This document shows positions 9,591 to 18,327 of a stretch of DNA of 48,433 nucleotides, piece by piece. Numbering within the stretch: position 1 is the stretch's first letter; each line of letters starts with the position of its first letter. Source of the stretch: CAJBLF01 sp964504915 (GTDB taxonomy: Bacteria; Patescibacteriota; Gracilibacteria; Absconditabacterales; Absconditicoccaceae); contig CAZDFH010000009.1 of NCBI GenBank assembly GCA_964504915.1, forward strand, positions 1 through 48,433. Direction: 5' to 3'. The notes under the pieces are model-generated. The model made no database searches, had not been told where the DNA came from, and was given only the letters and a program-made list of their open reading frames with translations. A program made the position numbers and the translations under genes.

Positions 9591-10511
9591 TTACTGAAAT
9601 ATCCCTATAAACTTTTTGAGAAATTCTGTGAAATTTTGATGAGGATGATCTGCAAGTGTTTCAGCATTCTGGTTTGCGATCTCAAATGCAAATCTTAATT
9701 GATCAAAAAATATCCTATATCTCTTGAATCGCCCATACTTCTTATCAAATGCATGTAATGCGATGCTATGTGCTCCTACGTTTACTTCCAAGATAGTAAA
9801 ATCTTTCCCCTCAGAGAGAAATTTTTCCACATCTTTGACGCGAATATCAAATCTGCCAAAATAAAATCATGGGATATCACTAATGGTGTTGAATATATGG
9901 TTTATCGCCGGTGTGACTAACTGACTTTCATCCTTGCAAATAATTTTCCTCTCGGGGATCATTAATTCTGGGTCTTGTGCTTTCTTGATGGAGTATCTTC
10001 TTGTCATAGATCGTATCCTGCCACTCAATTCTCCGGGTTGTTTGATGAAAAATATAGAAAATTCGTTGGATCGTGAAATGTATTCTTGTAATACATAATT
10101 TTTCTTGAGCTTGGATATCGCACTATTTAACTCGTCTTTCTCGTGTATAAATTTTAATCCTACGCCACCTATACCATCATCTGGTTTCAAAATGATAGGA
10201 TAGTGTAGGTGATATTCTTGCATAAAATTTTCTACTTTTCTTATCTTTTCTTGCAGAGTATTTTCTGCAGGGAGTGCTAATGTTTTGGTAAAATAGTTTT
10301 TATTTTCTTCTTTTTCCAAAAATTTTTCTACAATGAGCGACTTCGGACAAATCAATCCACCATAGGGAAATTTCGGATTTACTTTCCGCAGGATGGTCGG
10401 TCTTTTCTTGTATTGTAAACATAGTCGTCCTAGCTGTATATATATCGGTATATAGACACAAATAATATATATCTGGGCGATACTATTTGAAAATCTTTTG
10501 TGGATATTCAT
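9591..10511 (-). CDS. ATP-grasp domain protein
   Basis: 306 residues; one TGA=Gly joins two open frames (SDIPGFYFGRFDIRVKD). ATP-grasp features in order: YPIILKPDDGIGGVGLKFIHEKDEL (nucleotide-binding Lys and Gly-rich loop), YVLQEYI (ATP-binding strand), and FYFGRFDIR followed by FTILEVNVGAHSI (the Asp and Glu/Asn that hold Mg). It resembles the D-Ala-D-Ala ligase/carbamoyl-phosphate ligase superfamily, but no specific member is recognised. The N-terminus (about residues 10-28) is hydrophobic. The gene is opposite in direction to its neighbours. The ATG at 10509-10511 is the first good start. Confidence 0.75.
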
Positions 10512-10657
10512 ATGGATGGTCTGTTGTGCTAGATAAATTAGATATAGGCTGAATATGTATTTATTAAACGGTCTCTCTATGTCAACACCTATTGAAAAGA
10601 GATTCAGTTTATATATTATGAGCTTGTTTCATCCTATAGGATGAACGCGACGGCCAG

Positions 10658-10689
10658 TCCCGCAATGCGGGATAAGTTCTTTAGGAACT
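10658..10689. repeat. Two adjacent palindromes (TCCCGCA-A-TGCGGGA and AAGTTC/GGAACTT)
   Basis: A CCCGC-type palindrome at 10658-10672, followed within two bases by a second hairpin at 10674-10689. It lies between divergent genes and belongs to the scattered palindrome family. Confidence 0.65.
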
Positions 10690-10717
10690 TTTGGCATCTT
10701 ATTTATTCTTTTCTACT

Positions 10718-10984
10718 CCTTGAATGACGACGCAAAGAAAGATTTTGAAATTATTTATTATTATTATCTTGGCCGTATTCTTATTGGCTACGTGATTGAC
10801 CTCTGTAATGTATTTGGCTGGAAATAAAAATTCTGCTGACACCACTTCATGAGCGGACTCTCTTTCATGAACGAAGACTGTTGTAGAGACGGTTGCTGTG
10901 GATACAGGAAAGGCATTGCCTAGCATAACTAAGCAAGAAGCACAGAAACAATTACAAGAGTTGTTGTCTGGAGTAAAGAAATAG
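10718..10984 (+). CDS. Small membrane-anchored hypothetical protein
   Basis: 88 residues if TTG at 10718 is the start; the ATG four bases later is out of frame. The protein has a short charged lead (NDDAKKEILK), one transmembrane helix (LFIIIILAVFLLATGLTSVMYLAG, about residues 10-33), then a Ser/Thr-rich stretch and a helix (ITKQEAQKQLQELLSG). Three TGA=Gly codons and a TAG stop. A signal-anchor protein facing outward is likely. The T-rich leader resembles that of other genes here. No homologue is recognised. Confidence 0.55.
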
Positions 10985-11179
10985 AATAGTAATATGCTTC
11001 GCGTAATGTGTTCGCTAGAGCTCACGTAACATACTCACTGTGTTCGTGTAATGTGTTGTCGAAATATATATCTACGATACGTTACAGCCCGTTAGGGCGA
11101 CGTTACAACGAAGTTATATTACAACGCAGCGTAGTTACCATGTAATTTGTAGTTAATCCTTTATTTATTTAGTCCTATC
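10985..11179. other. Intergenic stretch with degenerate GTAAC/GTTAC repeats
   Basis: No gene found. The stretch repeats GTAATGTG, CACGTAAC and CGTTACA-type words in both orientations (for example CGCGTAATGTGTTCG, CACGTAACATACTC, CGACGTTACAACG), so folded RNA or decayed repeats are likely. It precedes the AlaRS C-terminal half. Confidence 0.4.
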
Positions 11180-12109
11180 ATGAAACTAGTCGTAGATTCA
11201 GACCAAAGATATGCTAAGATGCGTGCTCATACTGCCACTCATTTGCTTCATGCGGAGCTTGCTAAGATTTTCCCAAATACCAAACAAGCTGGTTCACTGG
11301 TAGATGATGACTATTTGAGGTTTGATTTTGCCGCAGATAGACTTTTGGATCAATACGAAGTAGACAAGATAAATAAGGTGATCAATCAGATCATTTATTT
11401 TGCCTATCCGGTAAAAGTAGATGAGACTTCCTACAAAGAAGCTATCAAACTAGGCGCAAAAGCATTTTTTGAAGATAAATATGGTGATGAGGTCAGAGTC
11501 GTACAGATCGTCGGCAATATAGAAACGCAAGATTGAACCGAAGTAGTAAAATCTATCGAACTCTGTGGAGGAACGCATGTAGACAATACCAAAGATATTG
11601 GTTGCTTTATGATTGTCTCTCAAGAAGCCGTTGCTTCCTGAGTCAAAAGAATCACAGCTTATACGGGACCAAAGGTGTATGAAAGAGTACAAGAATTACA
11701 GGGTATTTTGGATATTACCGTCAATAAATTATGAATCAAGACAGCGACTCAATTGGAAGATAAATTGGATAAGACATTGAAAGAATATGATGAGATGAAA
11801 TCGGCTATGGAAAGTATGGAAATTAGTTACTTAAATAGTAATTTGAAACAACTTCCAAGACCTTTGTTGATTGATGAAAAAGATGCTGTGCTGAATACTA
11901 TGGATTTCAAAAAAATTGTTGATCGAGCAAAAGATCATTATGCTAAAGAAGATTGGATTTTAGCAAAAAAAGATTGAAGCTTTGCAATCTATAACTGAAC
12001 ATGAAAAAAATCAGCAAAATCTATTGCACAAGACAATTCACTTAAGTGATGAGGAAGTGATCAATTAGTCCAAGGAAGGGATGAGAAGGTTTTAAGCTTG
12101 TTCAAGTAA
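11180..12109 (+). CDS. Alanyl-tRNA synthetase, C-terminal half (editing + C-Ala domains)
   Basis: 309 residues. Starts MKLVVDSDQRYAKMRAHTATHLLHAEL: HTATH (residues about 17-21) and ELCGGTH (Cys129, His133) are the four metal ligands of the AlaRS/AlaX editing site that clears Ser- and Gly-tRNA(Ala). VKRITAYTG, a coiled segment (DKLDKTLKEYDEMKS) and the C-terminal GGGSDQLVQGRDEKVLSLF (C-Ala DHHA1-like GGG...A/GxG pattern) follow, as in full-length AlaRS. No catalytic domain precedes it in this locus; the catalytic half is the gene at 30008, which stops exactly before this part begins. It could be read as a long AlaX protein, but the fit of the two ends favours a split AlaRS. Several TGA=Gly codons. 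Confidence 0.88.
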
Positions 12110-12115
12110 AAGATA

Positions 12116-12706
12116 ATGTCTAAGGAGCTATTCCAAGACAAATATCGTACACAATCTGTGAGATTGCAAAAATGAGATTATTCTGCAGGCGATTTTTTTG
12201 TTACTATCTGTGTGAAAGATTTTAAGTGTTATTTCTGAAATATAGTACAAGGAGAAATGATGTTGAATGAATTTGGTAAGATTGTAAAAGAAGAAATTTT
12301 GAATATTCCCAAAATAAGAAAATATGTAATGATTGATTCATTTGTGGTAATGCCAAATCATCTCCACTTATTGCTCTGTATTGATACCCCACGAAATAAT
12401 CCCAGTAAAGGCGCATTGCATGCGCCTCCTAGTGATAGACCGGGCGCATCTGATGGAGCCGCATGCAATGCGGCTGTACATAAGAGTGGGGTTAATATAT
12501 TTGGGCCACAAAAGAATAATCTTGCATCATTAATTCGTTGATTAAAGTGATCTATTACATCTAAAATTAAAAAAACAATTCCTGGCTTTACTTGGTTATC
12601 TCGCTTTCATGATCATATTATTAGAAGTGATGCTGAATTTCTTAGAATCCGTGAATATATAGAAAATAATCCTGTGAATTGGAATGAAGATAGTAAGAAT
12701 ATTTAA
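12116..12706 (+). CDS. REP-associated Y1 (HUH) transposase
   Basis: 196 residues, four TGA=Gly codons. Features of the IS200/RAYT type: early GDYFVT-like strand (KGDYSAGDFFVTICV), HUH-type metal motif in VVMPNHLHLLL (His-Leu-His), and C-terminal WLSRFHDHIIRSDAEFLRIREYI ... NPVNW, where the catalytic Tyr is most likely in REYI. It starts only 6 nt after the AlaRS half. The middle (about residues 99-120) is encoded by an internal inverted repeat. Such single-copy transposases process REP-like palindromes, and palindromes are abundant in this window. No terminal repeats of its own are evident, so it is probably domesticated. Confidence 0.85.
12411..12474. repeat. Inverted repeat inside the Y1 transposase gene
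   Basis: Arm GCGCATTGCATGCGCCTCC (12411-12429) and arm GGAGCCGCATGCAATGCGGC (12455-12474) are near-perfect reverse complements around a 25-base loop. They encode KGALHAPP ... DGAACNAAV in frame. Confidence 0.8.
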
Positions 12707-12721
12707 TTTTTGTATTTCCCT

Positions 12722-13507
12722 ATGAAAATAGCTTCTCGAAATGTAAATGGGCTTCGTGCCGTGATCGGTAAGTGATTTTATGATTGGGTAAAAAATGAGA
12801 ATCCTGATATTATTTGTTTACAGGAAACTAAATCATTCGAGCATCAATTGCCACCAGAGTTTAGATTTCATATGAATGACTACAATCGAGTCTGGCATGC
12901 GGGTGAAAGACCTGGTTATGCGGGAACTGCGACTTTGTACAAAAAGGATCTGAAATTGATCTCGTCCAAATCGAGGTTTGAGGACATAGAGCATTTTCAC
13001 GCGGATGGTAGGGTGGTCGAGACGAAGTTTTCAGATTTTGTTCTTCTTAATATGTATTTCCCCAACGGAGGAGAGAGAGCAGATGGGACAGAAATGCTGT
13101 GATATAAACTAGAATTTTACAAACATTTTCTCCACTATATCAATAAGCTCAAAGCTGCGGGTGAGCAAGTCATCACGTGTGGTGATTTCAATATTTGTCA
13201 TAATGAGATCGATATTGCTAGACCAGAAGAGAATAAAAATAGTATCTGATTCCTCTTGATAGAAAGATCGGAGATGGATAAGCTCAAAAAAAATGGCTAT
13301 GTCGATGTCTTCCGCTATTTCCATCCTACGCTCAAAGATCAGTATACGTGGTGGTCATATCGTGCAGGCGCGAGGCCAAGAAATGTCTGACGGAGACTAG
13401 ATTATTTCCGAGTATCTGAAAATGTGATTCCAAATATCAAAAAAATCACCCATGAAACTGCCATAGAGTGATCTGATCATTGTCCAATAGTGTTGGAACT
13501 TAACTAA
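12722..13507 (+). CDS. xth: Exodeoxyribonuclease III (AP endonuclease)
   Basis: 261 residues, with TGA=Gly codons. ExoIII/EEP motifs are all present: KIASRNVNGLRA (N of the N-G-L-R motif), IICLQETK (catalytic Glu), GYAGTATLYKK, LLNMYFPNGGE (Tyr-Phe-Pro-Asn), ITCGDFNICHNEIDIARP (Asp-x-Asn and downstream Asp), YTWWSYRAGAR, GRRLDYFRVS and GSDHCPIVLEL (terminal Asp-His). It cleaves 5' of abasic sites and removes 3' blocks, downstream of Ung (40670) and AlkD (565). It starts 15 nt after the transposase stop. Confidence 0.93.
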
Positions 13508-13510
13508 AAA

Positions 13511-14248
13511 TTATGCTGATTCGAAAAGTTCTTCGAAATCAATAACTTCCTTCTTTGGTGCTTCATACATACAAAATCAAATTCTTTCTCATCCTCTGAA
13601 AGCTCGGTTTCTACCTCATGATGGAATAACTTTTACTAGCAAGGAGCTTCCTGTCATGTGTCTGTTCATATACTCATTATAATCTCCTGTTAGGTATTTA
13701 TTGTCTGTTCATATAATCTCCAGCTCTTTGCCTGTCTCCGCAATGCGAATATAAAAATAATCTTTTTTTCATCCTCTAACTCATATTCCTATTTGCCGTA
13801 TCTGCTGCTCCGCTATGGTAAGTGGAGTAATTTCTATAGCTTGTATCAGATTCCCTTCTTCATTTTTTATATCTATACCCGTTGGTCACTCTGTTTGTAA
13901 ATCTTCTGTAGTAAGAAGAGTGGAATGTGGTGAATCTATTCACATGCTTTTTTCTTTACTATGAATGTGTCTTAAAATATTGATTCCTCCTTTGTATTGA
14001 GATACTTGAAAATCTGGATGATTTGGAAATGTAATAAAAGTAGTCTCTTGATCTATGGTTTTGAATTTTCTCCCTTGAAATTGTTTATCAATCATCTCTC
14101 TTTTTTTCTTCTGCTCTGTAACTTCTTGCAACGCAATATTTTCTATTGTCTCTGGGCTTAAATTTTTGAGTACAGAAGAAAGTTCTCTGGCAATATTCCA
14201 CAATCTATATGATTCTTCATTCGTGAGTGTGTTTGCCTTGATCTCCAT
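13511..14248 (-). CDS. Hypothetical soluble protein
   Basis: 245 residues once more than a dozen TGA=Gly codons are read; the standard code stops after 102. The N-terminal half is helical (EESYRLWNIARELSSVLKNLSPETIENIALQEVTEQKKKRE), then FITFPNHPDFQVSQYKGGINILRHIH, then a beta-rich part with TGIDIKNEEGNLIQAIEITPLTIAEQQIRQIGIGVRGGK. TAA at 13511 lies 4 bp from the convergent exonuclease III stop. No family is recognised. It is the downstream partner of the Cys-repeat protein gene (24 nt gap), so both are probably made together. Confidence 0.7.
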
Positions 14249-14272
14249 ATGTTTTTGGTGTATAAAAAATCT

Positions 14273-15355
14273 TTATTCGAATAATTTTCTGATTCGATCA
14301 AAAAGATTCACCGCGTTATTGTCAGTTGTGAGTGTGTCGGTAATATCTTGTGGTGTTGGTGAGGTTACGTCGTAATTACCTATTAGGTAGTCACTATAGG
14401 TCATATTTTTGATTGTACAACTTTTGTTGAGAAAAGTTCATTTCAATGTCCCGTTTACACAAAGTCTGAGCTCTGTTTCGCAAGGCATATCAAGTAATCC
14501 TATAGAAGACTTGTATGCTTTCACGAATTGTCCGTAGCTAATCTTAGTCCCCCATGGAGTGGCACAATCAGCTGGTGTGTTCGTGGTTTGTTTGACTCCT
14601 GAGGCGGTCGTGACTTGTCCGTTGTTCGTAGATCATCGGGTGGTTGTAGGTTGTGTAGTCTGATTTATTTTTCCTTCCGTAGAAAAACTTGCTCATGCGT
14701 TTTGTGCTGGACCTGGTTGGATCAATGGGTCTACAATTTTTTCATTGTAACTTATGACTTTGGCCCTTTGATAATTATAGGTGATGTTTTCCTTGCAGGA
14801 TTGCTGGATATATGATCATGCTAGTTTGCCATCATTACATACCCTTTTCTCGATGTTACACATCGTCTCTGCATCAGTTCTTTGCTGATATGCGAGAATA
14901 AACTCTTGATCTTTTACTAAGTCTCCCCATGGAGTTCTACAGTCTTTTTTCGTCTGAGTGCTTGTCGTAGTTGCTGTCTGTATGTGTGTAGCTCCTGTTG
15001 TTATCATAGGGCTAGTTCCAAATGTCCCTTGTGATCCACTAGTATTCCCACTTGTGTCTGTTGTATTCGTATGTGTGGTAGAACTGTTTGTTTTGTCTGG
15101 GTAAGGTGAAGTATTGAGTGGTACTGTTGAATCTGTTCAAAGTTGTCCTCCATAAGTTTTTGTATCATTATCTTCAAAAAGGTAATCCCATTGACTAGCA
15201 GCACCGTGGACTCCTTGCAATTGCTCTGTATTCCAGACGAATGCAACTTCGTTGAGTGTCGGAGCTCTCTGTATAGGGAAAAGTATCATTCCCATGCTTA
15301 GTGCTAAGAATGCTATCGTAGCTATCTTAAAGGTCTTTTCTGTCTGTATTTTCAT
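14273..15355 (-). CDS. Exported Ser/Thr-rich protein with a duplicated four-Cys domain
   Basis: 360 residues with TGA=Gly. The N-terminus MKIQTEKTFKIATIAFLALSMGMILF is a signal peptide or anchor. A Ser/Thr/Asn-rich linker (about residues 75-125) precedes two copies of one domain: DCRTPWGDLV ... FILAYQQ ... CNIEKRVCNDGKLAG ... QSC, and DCATPWGTKI ... FVKAYKS ... CETELRLCVNGTLKG ... KSC. Consensus: D-C-x-T-P-W-G, (F)(I/V)xAY, C-x-x-E-x-R-x-C-x-(D/N)-G-x-L-x-G, S-C, with four Cys per copy that could form two disulfides outside the membrane. No known family is recognised. Surface display or cell contact is an inference only. Confidence 0.75.
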
Positions 15356-15486
15356 CCTATTTGGAGAAAGCTAAAATCTTCCTCCTAATTATACCCGAGA
15401 GACGCTTATTTGTCAAATATTTCGAAAAGATTACAGAGGATTTTTTCTGATGATGGCAGAGGATTATATACATCTATTTATTGAAG

Positions 15487-15534
15487 CCGCCCTGTCAAGG
15501 GAGGTGGCTGAGCGAAGGCGAAGTCGGAGGGTTT
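15487..15534. repeat. CCGCCCTGTCAAGGGAGG intergenic repeat
   Basis: G+C-rich element ending GTCGGAGGGTTTG, just past the 3' end of mnmA. Read on the minus strand its core CCTCCCTTGACAGGGCGG matches the element left of the DUF559 gene (1409-1443). Confidence 0.6.
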
Positions 15535-15548
15535 GTCGGTGTCCCGGT

Positions 15549-16670
15549 CTATTCCTTATTCATTATTATTCAAGAACCGATGCATTCTTCGCCGATATAG
15601 GCAACGGCAACTTGTCCAGGGGGAATGGATCGTTGTTCTTCTTGGAAAATTATTTCATTCTCATGGGTTAGCGTAGCAGGTTGAGCTACTTGTCTATATC
15701 TGATTTTTGCAGTGATTTTTATAGGTGTCTCATATGCTTTACCGATTCGATGTCGATCTTTTAGATGTACGATTTTCTGGTTTATCGCTGAGTCATTTCT
15801 TGGTCCGACGGTGATCGTATTGGTTTTTACGTCAATATGAGTCACAAAAAGATCTGGCGCCAAATTAAGTCACTGTCTTTGCCCAATAGTATAAAACCGA
15901 GCTCCATCATGTTGTCCGACAATTTTTCCATCTTGCGTGATAGTAGATCAGATTTTTTTGGGTAACTTTTGTTCGAGGAACTGTTTGATAGGAATGTTTC
16001 ACACAAAACATAATCACTGGCTGTCTTTACGTGTGGCATTGGGAAGTCAGATCTGACTTGCTATTGCTCTCACGTCTGGTTTAGTCATTCATCCGATGGG
16101 AAATAATGATTTGGATAATTGAAACTGGTTTAATCCAGATAAGAAATATGATTGATCTTTGTTTGCATCGATTCACTTTAACAGTCTGTAAAGTCTATCA
16201 GGTCTATCAAGTCTTCAGGTCTTTTCTTCTTTGACTTTATGGACCTGCCTACCGGTCAGGCAGGCTTTCGACTTTACGGACTTGACGACTTCTTCAATCC
16301 TAGCATAATGTCATGTGGCTATGTAATCAAATCCTAGTTCTAGTGCTTTATGAAGAAAGACGTCAAATTTGATCAGAGTGTTGCATAAGACATCAGGATT
16401 TGGAGTGATTCATCTCTGATATCATTCGTAAATGTATTGAAGAATTTTTTCATCGTATTCTTTTTGGAGATCAAAAGAAATAATTTCTATTCACAAAAAT
16501 TTTGCCACCTTGATAGCTTCTTCAGCGTCTTCGTACGTAGTACAATTTCCACTTGGCGCGACATAGTTTTTCATAAATCCAGCAACGACATCGTATCATT
16601 CTTGCTGTAGAAGATATGCGGCTACGGCGGAATCTACTCCTCATGATAGTCCAACTAATACTTTTTTCAC
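15549..16670 (-). CDS. mnmA: tRNA-specific 2-thiouridylase MnmA
   Basis: 373 residues, GTG start at 16668-16670, TAG stop. KKVLVGLSGGVDSAVAAYLL carries the PP-loop ATP site (residues 9-14; one Gly is TGA). NPDVLCN holds the first catalytic Cys (about 96) and GLCFVGN the second (about 221); FDVFLHKALELGFDYIATGHYARI, DQSYFLSGL, FPIGGMTKPDVR, QHDGARFYTIGQRQGLNLAP and the C-terminal barrel follow as in the family. It adds the 2-thio group at U34 of tRNA Lys/Glu/Gln. Between ATGHYARIEEV and KDQSYFL there is an in-frame insertion made of repeat DNA (16196-16285). The last residues (GIIMNKE) may be a drifted end. Confidence 0.93.
16196..16285. repeat. Repeat DNA translated in frame within mnmA
   Basis: Contains GACTTTA/AGTCTATC-type repeats and a CCTGCCT (16244-16250)/AGGCAGG (16258-16264) palindrome. 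The same GACTTTA-type words occur between genes at 5904-5941. It encodes a loop (KSVKSKACLTGRQVHKVKE) absent from the usual MnmA pattern. Confidence 0.65.
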
Positions 16671-16699
16671 AATTAAGAATTAATAGGTAAGAATTACGC

Positions 16700-16900
16700 T
16701 TATACTATAACTATTCGCACCATTTTTTCAATATAAAATGCACCGACTGCTTTAGATATCTCCAATTTCTTCACTATGTTTGAAATTGAAGTATCTAAAA
16801 TCGTCGGTACGAGTGAATACGGTTTTTGTTTCGTCTTTACGTATGGATGTATCGTTTGTCTTTTGTATTTTTTTTTGTAATTAAAATGAAAACGCCTCAT
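16700..16900 (-). CDS. Small basic hypothetical protein
   Basis: 66 residues, no TGA codons, TAA stop. Starts MRRFHFNYKKKYKRQTIHPYVKTKQ (very basic), then a helix-like SISNIVKKLEISKAVGAFYIEKM. It sits between the H1-like gene (42 nt upstream) and mnmA (29 nt downstream) on the same strand. Composition alone suggests nucleic acid or ribosome association. It could also be a chance frame. Confidence 0.45.
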   Translation of the reverse strand: MRRFHFNYKKKYKRQTIHPYVKTKQKPYSLVPTILDTSISNIVKKLEISKAVGAFYIEKMVRIVIV

Positions 16901-16942
16901 CCGTAGATAACGCGCTTTCTTTTGTTTTTTGTGTAAAAAGGA

Positions 16943-17074
16943 CTATTTTTTCTTAGCAACCTTTTTTACAGCTTTCTTTACAACTTTCTTAACTGCCTTC
17001 TTAGCAACTTTCTTGACAGCTTTCTTTACAACCTTCTTTACAACTTTCTTAGCAACTTTTTTCTTTGCAACCAT
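16943..17074 (-). CDS. 43-aa histone-H1-like lysine-repeat protein
   Basis: The whole protein is MVAKKKVAKK followed by VVKK, AVKK and VAKK tetrads to the end (KKVAKKK, TAG). It contains only M, V, A and K. Such (A/V)(V/A)KK repeats match the C-terminal tails of bacterial H1-like proteins (Hc1/Hc2, AlgP-like) and eukaryotic H1, which bind DNA without sequence preference. Too short for most gene finders. Codons vary among repeats (AAG/AAA, GTT/GTA/GCT/GCA), so this is not a simple nucleotide microsatellite. No folded domain accompanies the tail. Confidence 0.75.
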   Translation of the reverse strand: MVAKKKVAKKVVKKVVKKAVKKVAKKAVKKVVKKAVKKVAKKK

Positions 17075-17223
17075 TTTTGTAATATACATAAGATATAAAA
17101 TGCTAGGTGAACTCTACTATTCTGGTGAATAGAAGAATTGAAATTTTTACCTCGCATCATTTTTATACTCAACATATGCGAAAAATCAAATCAATCATAC
17201 ATTTTTATCTTTTTTGTAATCTG

Positions 17224-17247
17224 AAAAATCATAGGTCTTCCCTATGG
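17224..17247 (-). terminator. Rho-independent terminator after the 48-aa ORF
   Basis: On the minus strand CCATAGG-GAAGA-CCTATG is followed by ATTTTTC. It is the 3' end signal for the genes at 17319-17949 and separates them from the H1-like gene. The same design is at 22645. Confidence 0.6.
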
Positions 17248-17318
17248 TTTCTACTGGTGATAAAAAAAATGAGTTTACATATTTCATTAAGTGTATAACT
17301 TATGTTTGCATTTTTTAT

Positions 17319-17465
17319 TTATATAATTTTTTCTTGCTCTTCTTCTCCAAAATAGTCAAAGAGTTTGGATAGGTGATAACTGGTTTTTTCTTGTATTGCT
17401 TCAATACCACATCAAATATTTTCTTCCACTAAAATATTTTCTTCAAAATAATTTCCATCACTCAT
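17319..17465 (-). CDS. Small acidic hypothetical protein
   Basis: 48 residues: MSDGNYFEENILVEENIGCG, IEAIQEKTSYHLSKLFDYFGEEEQEKII, TAA. One TGA=Gly. It has a plausible amphipathic helix and strong acidic character. It is followed by a terminator hairpin (17224) and preceded by the CoA-binding gene on the same strand, which supports expression. No family recognised. Confidence 0.45.
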
Positions 17466-17556
17466 AATATTTTTTTAGAGATAAATATTTTTGTTGCTGT
17501 TGTAACAATAATATTATACTCATAATTTCTTATTTGTCAAATATTTGAAAGAGCGC

Positions 17557-17949
17557 TTATAGACTTATATTTCACGCATCTTTTTTTGCTCTTTGGATCA
17601 TGATACAGGCATCGTGTGTACAGGTAATATTATTTTTTTCACAAAACGAAATTGCATTTTCACTTTCACTTCATGGTTGCATTCGTACGTGAGTAATATT
17701 TAACTTTTTTACTTCAGGAAGTAATGCTTGTGTGATTATAGGTGGCACCACGAAAATCGCTACATCTATTTTTTCTCCATAACTTGTTAACGTTGGGTAT
17801 ACTTTCTCTCACAAAATTTTTTCTTCATTAGGATTAATGGGAATGACATGATATCCATTTTCTAAGAGATCACGAAATACCTTATGACCATACTTGTTTT
17901 CGTCGTTTGATGCTCAGACAACAGCGTAGGTTAAATTTTTATCAATCAT
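17557..17949 (-). CDS. CoA-binding domain protein (YccU/YneT-like)
   Basis: 130 residues. KNLTYAVVGASNDENKYGHKVFRDLLENGYHVIPINPNEEKILGEKVYPTL is the Rossmann-like CoA-binding domain (G-A-S at the first turn, then the N-P motif); IDVAIFVVPP and THVRMQPGSESENAI complete it. The Gly of MQPGSES, invariant in the family, is encoded by TGA. Single-domain members bind CoA or nucleotides; the cellular role is not established. The frame continues past one TGA near the C-terminus to TAA (DAGNISL). Confidence 0.87.
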
Positions 17950-18003
17950 GATTATTTTTGAAATAAATAAAATTTTATATTAAAATCATAATAGAATTAT
18001 TCG

Positions 18004-18303
18004 TATTTGCAAATAATAAAATACTTCTTGCTGACATCTGTTTCCGTAGGACTTACTTTTTGGCATTGCCCCAAAAAGTAAGCAAAAAAGTCTAGGCCTC
18101 GCAGTTCGCCCGTTGCTCGGCCTTTGGTTTGCTTAGTCGTATTCTGTCTTCCAGCCCACCTCACGGCAGACAAGTTTTTAAATACTATAATAAAATTATT
18201 GTTGCCCTGTGGCAATCATTACTGCCTTCCCGGCAACGACACGAATGGTTTGTTTATGGTTATTTGCAAATAATAAAAAATACTGATGTCTGTTTCCATA
18301 GCA
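18004..18303. repeat. Intergenic element with flanking direct repeats and a 12-bp hairpin
   Basis: TATTTGCAAATAATAAAA followed by a CATCTGTTTCCGTAG-like stretch (from 18004) recurs at 18261 with small changes, about 255 bp apart. Inside, CTTACTTTTTGG (18052-18063) and CCAAAAAGTAAG (18071-18082) form a perfect 12-bp stem, followed by a stretch richer in G+C than its surroundings (18090-18180). Small open frames over this region on both strands look spurious. The element fills the 378-bp gap between the CoA-binding gene and the next gene. Confidence 0.6.
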
Positions 18304-18327
18304 TTTATTTCTTTTTGATAGCTTATC

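Noticed and set aside
16921..17080. Simple-sequence DNA repeat (CTTTCTTAACAAC-like) rather than a gene
   Set aside because: Codons for the same residues vary among units while the protein repeat is exact, and start and stop codons frame it, so a coding explanation is better.
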